Positions 26,478-35,186 of a DNA stretch of 64,000 nucleotides are shown one piece after another; within the stretch, counting starts at the first letter, position 1; every line of letters begins with the position of its first letter. Origin of the DNA: Schumannella luteola (lineage in GTDB: Bacteria; Actinomycetota; Actinomycetes; Actinomycetales; Microbacteriaceae). The notes under the pieces are model-generated. The model did no database searches, was not told the origin of the DNA, and saw only the letters and a program-made list of their open reading frames with translations. The stretch covers positions 434,001-498,000 of the forward strand of contig NZ_JACBZY010000001.1 in the NCBI RefSeq assembly GCF_013408685.1. The letters run 5' to 3'. The position numbers and the translations under genes were made by a program.

Positions 26478-26882
26478 TCAGAGCGCGGGGACGCCGAGCT
26501 CGCCGGTGACGTACTGCGCGCGGCCGAAGCCGAACGACCAGTCCTGCGGGCCGTTCTCGACGTAGCCGATGAAGACGTCCTCGCCGACGACGCCGACGGC
26601 CGCGAGCCGGTCGTTGATCGTCGCGTAGAGGCGCTGCTTCGTCTCATCGCTGCGGCCGCGCTGGGTGAAGATCTGGATGATCACGACGCCGGAGGTGCGC
26701 TCGAAGCCGAGCCCCGCATCCTCGGCGATGATCTGCCCCGCGCTGTGCTCGCTGATCACATGGAAGCGGTCGCGCTCGGGGATGCCGTAGACCTCGACGA
26801 TCGCGGTGTGGATGGCGTCGGAGATTGCGCGGACCTCGGCGGCCGGGCGGATGGCGTTGACGTCGATGCGCACGAGAGGCAT
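26478..26882 (-). CDS. tautomerase family protein (4-oxalocrotonate tautomerase fold)
   Basis: A 134-aa protein beginning MPLVRIDVN. After Met removal, Pro-1 is the expected catalytic base of the tautomerase superfamily. It has two beta-alpha-beta halves (AISDAIHTAIVEVYGIPE, then SDETKQRLYATINDRLAAV), the layout of a double-length monomer. The substrate is not predictable. The ATG at 26882 has a GGAAAGGA site upstream. It converges on the MFS gene and is divergent from the aldo/keto reductase. Confidence 0.85.
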   Translation of the reverse strand: MPLVRIDVNAIRPAAEVRAISDAIHTAIVEVYGIPERDRFHVISEHSAGQIIAEDAGLGFERTSGVVIIQIFTQRGRSDETKQRLYATINDRLAAVGVVGEDVFIGYVENGPQDWSFGFGRAQYVTGELGVPAL

Positions 26883-27112
26883 GGCGGGAGTCCTTTCCAA
26901 CTTTGTTCGGACATGCTAACAAGCAAGCGGCGCTGATCATTCCGCGTCACCTGATCCGGCAGCGTCGCCTGAGCGCTCCCTGTCATCTGACGCAATCCGC
27001 CGGCTCCGGCCAGCGCGAGCCCGGACGACGCGAGCAAGCTCGAGGTGACGGGATGCGGCCGACTCGACTTCGGCGCATCCGCCTGACCGCAGCCCTCGAA
27101 AGGACCTCATCC

Positions 27113-28066
27113 ATGCCCCGTCTCGGCAGCAGCGACCTCGACGTCTTCCCCCTCGCCCTCGGCGGCAACGTGTTCGGCTGGACGGCCGACGAGAGCACCT
27201 CGCACGACGTGCTCGACGCCTACGTGGCCGGGGGAGGGAACTTCATCGACACGGCCGACGGCTACTCGGCCTGGGTGCCCGGCAACACGGGCGGCGACTC
27301 CGAGCGGGTGATCGGCTCGTGGCTCGCGAAGTCGGGTCGTCGTGACGATGTCGTGATCGCGACCAAGGTGTCGCAGCATCCCGAGTTCAAGGGACTCGCC
27401 GGCGCGAACGTCGCCGCGGCCGCCCGCGCCTCGCTCGAGCGCCTCGGCACCGACCGCATCGACCTCTACTGGGCCCACTTCGACGACGCCTCGGTGCCGC
27501 TCGAGGAGACCGTCGCCGCCTTCGACCAGCTCGTGAAGGACGGCCTCGTGCGCTACACGGCCGTGTCGAACTACAGCCCCGAGCGCATCCGCGAGTGGGT
27601 CCGCATCGCCGCGGAGAACGGATTCGCGGCGCCTGTCGCGCTGCAGCCGCACTACAACCTCGTCGCGCGCGAGCCCTACGAGTCGACGCTCGCGCCGGTC
27701 GCCCGCGAGGCCGGGCTCGGCGTGGTGCCCTACTTCGCCCTCGCCGCCGGGTTCCTCACCGGCAAGTACCGCACGAAGGAGGACTTCGCCGGAGCTCAGC
27801 GCGAAGGCCAGGTCTCGGGCTACTTCTCGGATGCCGGCCTCGCCGTCGTCGACGAGGTCGCCGCGATCGCGGGCGACCACGGCGCCGAGCTCGCTAGCGT
27901 CGCGCTCGCCTGGCTGCGCGCCAAGCCCGAGGTCGTGGCGCCGATCGCCTCGGCCCGCTCGGTCGAGCAGCTGCCGGCGCTCCTCGCCTCGGCATCCCTC
28001 GACCTCAGCGCCGACGAGGTCGCTCGTCTCGACGCCGTCTCGGCGAAGGTGCCCGCCGCGGCCTGA
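27113..28066 (+). CDS. aldo/keto reductase
   Basis: A 317-aa NADPH-dependent oxidoreductase of the TIM-barrel AKR superfamily. The catalytic tetrad is visible as Asp and Tyr in FIDTADGYSAW, Lys in VVIATKVS, and His in IDLYWAHFDD. The C-terminal cofactor motif is VVAPIASARSVEQL. It resembles YajO/YhdN-type reductases of unknown physiological substrate. The ATG at 27113 is supported by AAAGGA; reading-frame extension upstream lacks a start signal. Within the 230-bp gap to the tautomerase, TTGTT and AACAA (26902-26921) form a weak inverted repeat. Confidence 0.9.
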   Translation: MPRLGSSDLDVFPLALGGNVFGWTADESTSHDVLDAYVAGGGNFIDTADGYSAWVPGNTGGDSERVIGSWLAKSGRRDDVVIATKVSQHPEFKGLAGANVAAAARASLERLGTDRIDLYWAHFDDASVPLEETVAAFDQLVKDGLVRYTAVSNYSPERIREWVRIAAENGFAAPVALQPHYNLVAREPYESTLAPVAREAGLGVVPYFALAAGFLTGKYRTKEDFAGAQREGQVSGYFSDAGLAVVDEVAAIAGDHGAELASVALAWLRAKPEVVAPIASARSVEQLPALLASASLDLSADEVARLDAVSAKVPAAA

Positions 28067-28109
28067 GCGCGCCTCCCGCCCCGCGCCTCTCGTCCATCCG
28101 AGAGCCGTC

Positions 28110-28164
28110 GATCGGTCGCGAACTGTCGCCAACCGCGAGGTTGGGCGACAGTTGGCGACCGATC
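28110..28164. repeat. intergenic palindrome D (GATCGGTCGC type)
   Basis: Arms 28110-28133 and 28140-28164 pair over about 24 bp with one mismatch and one bulge; tip GATCGGTCGCGAACTGTCGCC, loop only 6 nt. It sits between the convergent aldo/keto reductase and VOC genes. Its outer sequence recurs in palindrome E at 35068. Confidence 0.8.
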
Positions 28165-28218
28165 ACGTCGTGGATGCGACCCTGCGGCGAAGCGAGGGCG
28201 CCTGCGGCGGCCTGAGCG

Positions 28219-28626
28219 TCAGGACTGGGCGAGGGCGGCCGGGTCCATCCAGACGACCTCCCAGTGGTGGCCGTCGAGGTCGTTGAAGCTGCGGCCGTAC
28301 ATGAAGCCGTGGTCCTGGGCCTCCTTCGGCTCGGCGACGCCCTGCGCGAGCGCGGCGTCGGCGATGCGGTCGACCTCCTCGCGGCTGTCGGCCGACAGGG
28401 CGAGGGTCGCGGCGGTCTCGGCGCGGGCATCGGCGATCGGCTTGGCCGAGAAGGTCGCGAAGTAGTCGTGCGTCAGCAGCATCGCGAAGACGTTCTCGCC
28501 GAACACGATGCTGCTCGCGTTCTCGTCGCTGAACTGCGGGTTCTTCTCGAAGCCGAGCTTCTCGAAGAACGCCGTCGAGGCGGGCAGGTCGCGCACGGGC
28601 AGGTTGACGAAGATGCTGCGGCTCAT
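28219..28626 (-). CDS. VOC family protein (glyoxalase/bleomycin-resistance fold)
   Basis: A 135-aa protein: IFVNLPVRDLPASTAFFEKLGF opening (of which VRDLPASTAFFEKLGF is typical), FAMLLTHDYFATF mid-domain and DLDGHHWEVVWMDP ending, the paired beta-alpha-beta modules of the vicinal oxygen chelate fold. This VOC subgroup is often annotated as lactoylglutathione lyase, but its substrate is unproven. The ATG at 28626 lies 6 nt from a CAGGAT -10-like box. It converges on the aldo/keto reductase with palindrome D between. Confidence 0.87.
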   Translation of the reverse strand: MSRSIFVNLPVRDLPASTAFFEKLGFEKNPQFSDENASSIVFGENVFAMLLTHDYFATFSAKPIADARAETAATLALSADSREEVDRIADAALAQGVAEPKEAQDHGFMYGRSFNDLDGHHWEVVWMDPAALAQS

Positions 28627-28726
28627 GCGCTCATCCTGGCGGGCGGATGCGCGGCTGTCAGCCCCGACGGCGTGAACAGTCGGCAGGCGGGTGACTTCGT
28701 GCCCGCCGAGGAGTACCGTCCCGGAC

Positions 28727-29209
28727 ATGAGGACTCCCCGGTTTGTCGCCGTCGCCGCCCTCGCCTGCGCGGCCGGCGTGACGCTGGCGCTCAGCGGATG
28801 CGCGACCGCCGCCGACGCGCATCCCGCTCTCGGCGCGAAGCGCACCGCCGCCGACTCGCTGCCGGTCTCGGCCGATGCGGACCCCGATGCCGAGCTCTCC
28901 TACGAACCCGACTCGAGCCGGCTGCTCGGCAGCCGCGACGGCCACCGCTTCTTCGTCGTCGCGGGGGCAGCGGATGAGCCGCCCGGGTTCTGCCTGGCGA
29001 TCACCGGGGCCGGTGCGGCGGCCGGTGACGATGACGCATCCGGCGACGACGACGCTGCCGACGTGATCGTCGGATGCGCCGGCAACGACACCGTGACGGT
29101 CACCATCGCCGATGGCACGATCGCGACGCTCTACCGCGACGCCGACCACGCGCCTCTCACCGCCGGGCAGCATCGCGTGGGCAGGTACCTCGTCGTCGAG
29201 AGGCCCTGA
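28727..29209 (+). CDS. secreted lipoprotein, function unknown
   Basis: A 160-aa protein with a short basic start, hydrophobic core and lipobox LALSGC (Cys at about residue 24), so it is lipid-anchored on the outer face of the membrane. The mature part has an acidic Asp-rich loop (GDDDASGDDDAAD) between beta-like segments, and two cysteines (GFCLAITG, VGCAGND) that may form a disulfide. The family is not recognised. A TACCGT -10 box sits 7 nt before the ATG. It is divergent from the VOC gene. Confidence 0.75.
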   Translation: MRTPRFVAVAALACAAGVTLALSGCATAADAHPALGAKRTAADSLPVSADADPDAELSYEPDSSRLLGSRDGHRFFVVAGAADEPPGFCLAITGAGAAAGDDDASGDDDAADVIVGCAGNDTVTVTIADGTIATLYRDADHAPLTAGQHRVGRYLVVERP

Positions 29210-29244
29210 GTCCCGACGCGCGACGGCGCTCCTAGGCTGGCCGG

Positions 29245-29907
29245 GTGACCTCGGCCGCCCCGCTCAGCGTCATCGCGCGCGACGGCGAGCACGAGATCGA
29301 GATCCAGCGCTCGCGGTTCCGAACCACGCTCGTGCGGGTGTCGGATGCCGACGCGGCCGCCGCCGTGATCGCCGAGGTGCGGCGCGCATCCCCCGAGGCG
29401 AACCACCACTGCACGGCGTTCCGCATCGGCGACGTGCAGCGCTCCTCGGATGACGGCGAGCCCGGCGGCACGGCCGGCGTCCCGATGCTCGAGGTGCTGC
29501 TGCGGCGCGAGCTGACCGAGGTGGCCGCGGTCGTGACGCGCTGGTTCGGGGGCGTGAAGCTCGGCGCGGGCGGGCTCGTGCGCGCCTACTCGCAGGCCGT
29601 GTCGGAGGCGGTGGATGCCGTGGGCGTGCTCGCGCGCATCCGCCAGACCGAGCTGCGATTCGCGGTGCCGCATGCGGACGCAGGGCGGCTGGAGCACGCG
29701 CTGCGGTCGGGCGCGGCGAGCGGAGCCGGCGGCGCGGGCGGCGGGACGGGCGCCGGCGTCACCGTGCTCGGGGTCGACTACGGGCGGCTCGCCGCGATCA
29801 CCGTGCGGGTCGGCGACACCGCGGCGTTCACCGCGTGGCTCGCTGCGCAGACCGCCGGCGCGATCGTGCCCGAGGTTCTCGGAACGGTCGAGGTCGACGG
29901 GCGCTGA
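29245..29907 (+). CDS. IMPACT/YigZ family protein (UPF0029)
   Basis: A 220-aa protein. The UPF0029 core is clear: EIEIQRSRFRTTLVRV, NHHCTAFRIGD, then SSDDGEPGGTAGVPMLEVL and VVTRWFGGVKLGAGGLVRAYS. A C-terminal DUF1949-like domain follows after residue 130 with a Gly/Ala insertion. YigZ/IMPACT proteins are linked to translation control in eukaryotes; the bacterial role is unclear. The GTG start is 6 nt from the -10 box TAGGCT (29233-29238). It converges on the GNAT of the ATP-grasp operon. Confidence 0.92.
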   Translation: MTSAAPLSVIARDGEHEIEIQRSRFRTTLVRVSDADAAAAVIAEVRRASPEANHHCTAFRIGDVQRSSDDGEPGGTAGVPMLEVLLRRELTEVAAVVTRWFGGVKLGAGGLVRAYSQAVSEAVDAVGVLARIRQTELRFAVPHADAGRLEHALRSGAASGAGGAGGGTGAGVTVLGVDYGRLAAITVRVGDTAAFTAWLAAQTAGAIVPEVLGTVEVDGR

Positions 29908-29974
29908 GCCGCTCGCGGTCGTGGCGGCCCCCGATCGGCGGCCGCGGTGCGCCGCACGATCCGTCACGACCGGG

Positions 29975-30364
29975 TCAGGCGAGAGCGATGAGGCCGGCGT
30001 GCGTCGGGCCGAATCCGGCCTGGCGGTAGAAGCCCTCGAGGCGCGACTCGAAGTCGACGTGCAGCCAGGCGGCACCGGTCGCGCGGGTCTCGGCGACGGC
30101 GAGTGCGACGAGCTGCCGGCCGATGCCGCCGCCCTGCAAGGCCGGCGCGACGACCGTGTCGATGAGGAAGGCGTGGGCTCCGCCATCGCCGACGACGTTC
30201 ACGAAGCCGACGAGCGCCCCGTTCTGCCGCGCCGTGGCCCAGCCGATCGAGTGCCGCTCGAGGCGCTGCGCCCACGGTTCCACCGACGCGGCGTGCGCGA
30301 ACGCCTCCGCGTGCAGCCGCGACAGCTCCGCATCGTCCACCGGCGCGCGCCACGAGAGCAGCAT
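29975..30364 (-). CDS. GNAT acetyltransferase, last gene of the ATP-grasp operon
   Basis: A 129-aa GCN5-related N-acetyltransferase. Acetyl-CoA binding motif A is visible in VAPALQGGGIGRQLVALAV, with FYRQAGF in motif B. Its ATG shares one base with the stop of the transglutaminase gene (TGATG), making it the fourth coupled gene of the cluster. Acetyltransferases recur in predicted peptide-ligase gene clusters of this type, so it may modify the same substrate, but a chance passenger cannot be excluded. Confidence 0.85.
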   Translation of the reverse strand: MLLSWRAPVDDAELSRLHAEAFAHAASVEPWAQRLERHSIGWATARQNGALVGFVNVVGDGGAHAFLIDTVVAPALQGGGIGRQLVALAVAETRATGAAWLHVDFESRLEGFYRQAGFGPTHAGLIALA

Positions 30365-31209
30365 CACGCCTCCCGGGTGATCTCGACCGTGACGAACATC
30401 GCGCTCGACGAGGGGCCGGCGAAGACGCCGCGCAGCGGCGGCACATCCCCGTAATCGCGCCCGCGAGCGACCGTGACGTGCCGGTCGCCGATGTCGATGA
30501 GGTTCGTCGGGTCGAAGCCGCGCCATCCGCCGCACCACCATTCGACCCAGGCGTGCGACTCGCCCGTGACGGTCTCGCCGATCTGCGCATCCGACACAGG
30601 ATGCAGGTAGCCGCTGACGTAGCGGGCCGGGATGCCGACCGCGCGCAGGGCGCCGATCGCGAGCTGCGCGATGTCCTGGCAGACGCCCTTCTGCTCGCTC
30701 CAGGCCTCCTCGGCCGTGGTCGTCACGGCCGTCACTCCGGGCATGTACTCGATGCGCTCGCCGATCGCGCGGCCGATCGCCAGCGCGGCCTCGCCGGGCG
30801 CCGACGCGGCATCCGCCAGACCCCGCGCCAGGTCGACGACCTCCGCCGGCGGACGCGTGCGGTCGGTCTGGCCCAGCTGATCGACGTACTCGGTGCGCGT
30901 CTCGACCGCGGCGGCCAGCGCAGGCCAGTCGAGGTCGCGGTGCGGATGCTCGCGCGGCCGCACCTCGACCAGGCTCGTCGCCGTCAGGGTCAGCTCGCGA
31001 TGCGCCGCGAGCACCTCGAACGAGGTCACCCGCGAACCCCAGTAGTCGGTGTAGGTGCTCGACGATGAGAGCGGCGTGATCTCGAGGTGCGAGGAGAGCA
31101 CGAGCTGGTCGCCGCCCGCGGCGGGCAGCATGCGCGCCTCGTTGTACGACGCCGACGCCTCGCCCGCGTAGCGGAAGCCGGTCTGGTGACGGATGCGGTG
31201 TCGCTTCAC
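30364..31209 (-). CDS. transglutaminase-like cysteine peptidase
   Basis: A 281-aa protein. Residues 1-80 form the bacterial transglutaminase N-terminal domain (HQTGFRYAGEASASYNEARM). The catalytic core carries the full triad: Cys in EQKGVCQDIAQLAIGALR, His in GESHAWVEWW and Asp in FDPTNLIDIGDRHV. Such enzymes are predicted amidohydrolases or transamidases. No signal peptide is seen, so it acts in the cytoplasm. The GTG start overlaps the alpha-E stop (GTGA). It is the probable peptide-bond cleaving partner of the upstream ATP-grasp ligase. Confidence 0.92.
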   Translation of the reverse strand: MKRHRIRHQTGFRYAGEASASYNEARMLPAAGGDQLVLSSHLEITPLSSSSTYTDYWGSRVTSFEVLAAHRELTLTATSLVEVRPREHPHRDLDWPALAAAVETRTEYVDQLGQTDRTRPPAEVVDLARGLADAASAPGEAALAIGRAIGERIEYMPGVTAVTTTAEEAWSEQKGVCQDIAQLAIGALRAVGIPARYVSGYLHPVSDAQIGETVTGESHAWVEWWCGGWRGFDPTNLIDIGDRHVTVARGRDYGDVPPLRGVFAGPSSSAMFVTVEITREA

Positions 31210-32138
31210 GTGTTGTCTCCCACCCACACCGGCGCCGCGTTCGTCGGGAAGTAGCGCTGCCGCACCGCCTCGCTCGCCGCGCTCGTCGCCGACTGCACGT
31301 CATCCATGTGCCGCGGCAGGTCGGCGATGATGTCGCTGATCGGCCGGAACTCGAGTTCGCTGCGGATCTGCCCCAGCAGCCGCTGCGCCGAATCGGGCAC
31401 GCCGACGCGGCGTACCTCGGGCTCGAGCTCGCGCAGGCACTGCTCGGCACGGCTGACCGAGAACAGGATGCTGCGCGGGAACAGCCGGTCGAGCAGCAGG
31501 AACTCGGCCGCATTGCGCGCGCTCGGCACCCCGCGGTAGGTGCGCAGGTAGGCCTCGTAGGCGCCGACGGAACGCAGGATGGTCGTCCACGACGGCCCCG
31601 ACGCCTCGGTCAGGCTGCGGGTCGCCAGCAGCCGCGCGGTCATGTCGGCGCGCTCGATCGACCGGCCCAGCGTGAACACGCTCCACGCCTCGTCGCGGCT
31701 CGTGCCGGTCTCGACGATGCCGACCGCGAGGGCGCTGCGCTCGCGCACCCAGGCGAAGAACTCGTGCACCTTGTCGCCGGGGATGCGCCGCGGCATCCGC
31801 GCCCGGGTCGTGTTCAGCACCTCCCACAGCTCGGTCGAGACGACCTCGCGGGCACGCCGGGCGTTCTCGCGCGCGGCCTGCAGCGAGTAGGCGATCGCGG
31901 CCGGCTGGGTGCGGTCGACGGCCAGGATCGAGAGCACGTCGCCGCGGGTGACCGGCACGGCCGGGTCGACGGCGACGCCCATGACGCTGAGCAGCGACCG
32001 GCAGGCGGTGTCCTCTTCGATCCACGGGTCCTCGAGCAGCAGCTGCAGGTGCACGTCGAGGATGCGCGCGGTGCCGTCGGCGCGCTCGATGTAGCGGCCG
32101 ATCCAGAACAGGCTCTCGGCGATGCGGGAGAGCATCAT
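31206..32138 (-). CDS. alpha-E domain protein (DUF403)
   Basis: A 310-aa all-helical protein beginning MMLSRIAESLFWIGRYIERAD, the hallmark of the alpha-E family, with a second GRSIERADMTARLL repeat in the middle. Family members almost always accompany circularly permuted ATP-grasp and transglutaminase genes. The biochemical role is unknown; it is proposed to bind or help synthesise the ligase product. The start codon overlaps the ATP-grasp stop and its own stop overlaps the transglutaminase start, so stoichiometric production is likely. Confidence 0.93.
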   Translation of the reverse strand: MMLSRIAESLFWIGRYIERADGTARILDVHLQLLLEDPWIEEDTACRSLLSVMGVAVDPAVPVTRGDVLSILAVDRTQPAAIAYSLQAARENARRAREVVSTELWEVLNTTRARMPRRIPGDKVHEFFAWVRERSALAVGIVETGTSRDEAWSVFTLGRSIERADMTARLLATRSLTEASGPSWTTILRSVGAYEAYLRTYRGVPSARNAAEFLLLDRLFPRSILFSVSRAEQCLRELEPEVRRVGVPDSAQRLLGQIRSELEFRPISDIIADLPRHMDDVQSATSAASEAVRQRYFPTNAAPVWVGDNT

Positions 32139-33901
32139 GGCGCACTCACCTCCCCGGCGCTCGACCACGCCTGCTGCTGGTGCCGCGCCTGCTGCTGTTG
32201 CTGCTGCTGGTCGTGGCGGGGCGCGTCGTCGGGGTTCTGATCGTGCGGATGCTCGGCCACGTGATCGGGCAGGGCCTGCGCGCCATGCGACGCGGCCAGC
32301 TCCGCGGTGATCACCGGGATCGCCTGCGTGATCGACGCCTGCTCGGCCACGAGCGTCTGCACGTCGCGCTCCCGCGGCGTCGCCGAGCTCTGCCACGCCG
32401 TGTCGGGACCGACCACCCAGGTGTCCTTCGAGCCGCCGCCCTGCGAGCTGTTGACCACCAGCTGCCCCTCCGGCAGAGCGACACGGGTGAGGCCGCCCGG
32501 CAGCACCCAGACATCCGAGCCGTCGTTGACCGCGAAGGGCCGCAGGTCGGCGTGACGGGGGCGCATCCCGTCGTCGACGAGGGTCGGGATGGTCGAGAGC
32601 TGCACGACCGGCTGCGCGATCCAGCCGCGCGGATCGGCGCGCAGGCGGGTCGCGAGGTCGTCGAGCTCGGCGCGACTCGCGTCGGGCCCCACGACGAGGC
32701 CCTTGCCGCCCGAGCCGTCGACCGGCTTCACGACCAGCTCGTCGAGGCGGTCGAGCACCTCCTCGAGCGCGCCCGGCGCCTCCAGCCGCCAGGTGCGCAC
32801 GTTCTCGAGCTTCGGATCCTCGCCCAGGTAGTAGCGGATGAGGTCGGGCATGTAGGTGTAGACGAGCTTGTCATCGGCGACGCCGTTGCCGACCGCGTTC
32901 GCGATCGTCACGTTGCCGAGGCGCGCCGCGAGCATGAGCCCGGGTGAGCCGAGCATCGAGTCGGCGCGGAACTGCAGCGGGTCGAGGAACTCGTCATCCA
33001 CCCGCCGGTAGATCACGTCGACGCGGGTCGGCCCGGCCGTCGTGCGCATGAACACCCGCCCGCCCGAGCAGAACAGGTCGCGCCCCTCGACCAGCTCGAC
33101 GCCCATCAGGCGGGCGAGCAGAGTGTGCTCGAAGTACGCCGAGTTGAACACCCCCGGGGTCAGCACCACGATCGTGGGATCGTCAACGCCCTCCGGCGCC
33201 GCCGCGCGCAGCGCGTGCAGCAGCTTCTGCGGGTAGCCGCCGACCGGCCGCACCCGCATCGACACGAACAGCTCGGGCAGGGTCTGCGCCATCACCCGGC
33301 GGTTCGAGATCACGTAGCTGACCCCCGACGGCACCCGCACGTTGTCCTCGAGCACCCGCCAGTTGCCCTGCTCGTCGCGGATGAGGTCGACGCCCGAGAC
33401 CTGGATGCGCACGCCGTTCGCCGCCACCACGCCCGCCGCCTCGCGATGGAAGTGACTCGACGAGCTGATCAGCCGCGCCGGGATGACGCCGTCGCGCACC
33501 GCATCCTGCGCCCCGTAGACGTCGGCGAGGAAGGCCTCGAGCGCCCGCACCCGCTGCTTCACGCCGGCCTCGACGCCCGCCCACTCGGACTGGTCGATCA
33601 CCCGCGGCACCGCGTCGAGCGGGAACGGCCGCTCCTCGCCGGCGAAGTCGAAGGTCACGCCCTGCGCGAGGTAGGAGGAGGCGAGGGCGCTCGTGCGTCC
33701 GCGCAGCTCCTCCTGCGTCATGCGCGCGAGCGCGTCGTGGATGTCGCGGTAGGCCTCGCGCGCACCGCCCTCCGGCGCGAACATCTCGTCGAAGGCGACG
33801 GCCCCGCCGCTGCCGCCGCTGCCGCTGCCGCCGCTGCCGCGGCGTCGCGTGCCGGGGGCGCCGGCCGTGCTGGCTGCGTAGCCGTCGAACAGGTCTCCCA
33901 T
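32135..33901 (-). CDS. circularly permuted ATP-grasp ligase
   Basis: A 588-aa predicted peptide/amide ligase of the circularly permuted ATP-grasp type 2 family (DUF404/DUF407). Diagnostic segments are VLEDNVRVPSGVSYVISNR, VVLTPGVFNSAYFEH, VDVIYRRVDDEFLDP and the nucleotide loop VVKPVDGSGGKGLVVGP. The N-terminus has a Gly/Ser-rich spacer. The C-terminus is a His/Gln-rich tail with seven consecutive glutamines that is not part of the enzyme fold. First gene of a four-gene coupled operon; -10 TAGTGT is 6 nt before the ATG. Confidence 0.92.
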   Translation of the reverse strand: MGDLFDGYAASTAGAPGTRRRGSGGSGSGGSGGAVAFDEMFAPEGGAREAYRDIHDALARMTQEELRGRTSALASSYLAQGVTFDFAGEERPFPLDAVPRVIDQSEWAGVEAGVKQRVRALEAFLADVYGAQDAVRDGVIPARLISSSSHFHREAAGVVAANGVRIQVSGVDLIRDEQGNWRVLEDNVRVPSGVSYVISNRRVMAQTLPELFVSMRVRPVGGYPQKLLHALRAAAPEGVDDPTIVVLTPGVFNSAYFEHTLLARLMGVELVEGRDLFCSGGRVFMRTTAGPTRVDVIYRRVDDEFLDPLQFRADSMLGSPGLMLAARLGNVTIANAVGNGVADDKLVYTYMPDLIRYYLGEDPKLENVRTWRLEAPGALEEVLDRLDELVVKPVDGSGGKGLVVGPDASRAELDDLATRLRADPRGWIAQPVVQLSTIPTLVDDGMRPRHADLRPFAVNDGSDVWVLPGGLTRVALPEGQLVVNSSQGGGSKDTWVVGPDTAWQSSATPRERDVQTLVAEQASITQAIPVITAELAASHGAQALPDHVAEHPHDQNPDDAPRHDQQQQQQQARHQQQAWSSAGEVSAP

Positions 33902-33994
33902 GACCCGACACTACGCAGGGGCGTATTGCGAGGGTGTTTCGGATCGGGGTCGGGGCGGGTTCTTCGTGCGCCCGGCGCTGTCGGCCGCGCCCGG

Positions 33995-34384
33995 TCAGAC
34001 GTCGACGCGGTAGCCGAGCTCGAGATCGCTGGCGACCTGCCCGCGGATCCCCCAGTTCGCCTTGGGCGTCTCGGTCAGCGTGATCTCGACGCTGTGCGGG
34101 TCGATGCCGACCTCGGCGTGGATGCGCGCGAACAGCTCGCGGATCAGCTGGCGCTTCGCCGCATCCGACCGCCCCTCGAACAGCGAGATCTCGATGATCG
34201 TGTAGTCGAGACCGCGATCGTGCGGGTGGATGAAGTCGTCGGGCTCGAGCCCGACGAAGCGGTGGAACCGCTTCTCGGCCGGGTAGTCGAGGGCCGCCAT
34301 GACGGCGCCGTGGATCGCATCGGAGAGCGCCGCTCGACGGGTGGCGAGCTGCTCACGATGACCGGAGATCACGACCTGCGCCAT
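33995..34384 (-). CDS. tautomerase family protein lacking Pro-1 (Tautomerase_2 type)
   Basis: A 129-aa protein with AISDAIHGAVMAALDYPAEKR, RFVGLEPDDFIHP, TIIEISLFEGRSDAAKR and ETPKANWGIRG, all typical of the Tautomerase_2 family. It begins MAQVVISG, so the residue after Met is Ala, not the catalytic Pro-1 of classical tautomerases. Relatives I recall share this, so the chemistry may differ or be absent. Start supported by a TACCCT -10 box 6 nt upstream. It lies 92 bp downstream of the ATP-grasp promoter region and is divergent from the next gene. Confidence 0.82.
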   Translation of the reverse strand: MAQVVISGHREQLATRRAALSDAIHGAVMAALDYPAEKRFHRFVGLEPDDFIHPHDRGLDYTIIEISLFEGRSDAAKRQLIRELFARIHAEVGIDPHSVEITLTETPKANWGIRGQVASDLELGYRVDV

Positions 34385-34544
34385 GCGGCCAGGGTAGCGA
34401 CGACCGTCGGCGCCGCACCCCGGAATCACAGTCGAGAGACCCTCGCGGACACCCGGCCTGTCTAGACCCCCACGACCACCCGCGTCAGGGTGAACCCCGA
34501 GCTGGGGACTGGGCGCGGCGGTCTGCCCTCCGTAGCTTGTGAGC

Positions 34545-34976
34545 GTGACCATGACCGCCCCCGTCTCCGTGCTCGAGCTCTCCGAGTTCGCACTCGAGCA
34601 GGGGCTCGGCGAGGCGCTGGCCGCCTCCGGCTCTGCGGTCGCCGCGAAGGCCGGCATCGCGCCGTTCGTCATCACCGAGCGCGCCGGCGAACGCACCGTG
34701 CACCGCTTCGACAGCCCCACCGTCGGCCAGAGCGCCTCGGCCGCCCGCTACTTCCTGCGCGCCACGGCCGGCGGCTTCGACCGCGCGGTGCTCGTCTGGG
34801 ACGGCTACGTCAGCATCCTCGGCAAGCGGGTGGATGCGGTGGTCGCCGAGTACTCGGAAGCCGGCGCCTGCGCCTCCACCGTCACCGCCCGCCGCTACCG
34901 GCCGAAGTCGCTGCTGCGCGCCGCCGCGGCACTCGGCCCCACCATCCAGGTCGGCGAGGGTCACCCGCTGTTCTGA
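34545..34976 (+). CDS. hypothetical protein, 143 aa
   Basis: A soluble alpha/beta-looking protein: VLELSEFALEQGLGEALAAS, ITERAGERTVHRF, DRAVLVWDGYVSILGKRVDAV, then a basic end with RRYRPKSLLRAAAALG. The family is not recognised. Three in-frame starts compete; the GTG at 34545 is favoured because the -10 box TAGCTT (34533-34538) lies exactly 6 nt before it. GTG 34539 would be inside the spacer. No neighbour is coupled to it. Confidence 0.55.
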   Translation: MTMTAPVSVLELSEFALEQGLGEALAASGSAVAAKAGIAPFVITERAGERTVHRFDSPTVGQSASAARYFLRATAGGFDRAVLVWDGYVSILGKRVDAVVAEYSEAGACASTVTARRYRPKSLLRAAAALGPTIQVGEGHPLF

Positions 34977-35067
34977 GCTGGGCCGAGCTGAGCGGGGCCG
35001 GGCTGCCGGCTCGGCCGGCTCCCGAGCTTCGCCGACTGCTCCCCTCTTTCTCCCGACTCACAGCGAT

Positions 35068-35125
35068 CGATCGGTCGCAAACTGTCGTCTGAGGTCCACT
35101 CCAGGCGACGATTTGCGACCGATCG
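35068..35125. repeat. intergenic palindrome E (GATCGGTCGC type)
   Basis: Arms 35068-35091 and 35102-35125 match at 21 of 24 positions around a 10-nt loop; tip CGATCGGTCGCAAACTGTCG. It lies between convergent genes (34976 stop and 35187 stop). Same family as palindrome D. Confidence 0.8.
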
Positions 35126-35186
35126 AAGTTGGGGCGGGGCGGGGCTGACCGATCGGCCGGCTCCCGGACAAACCAGCCGGGGGCTC

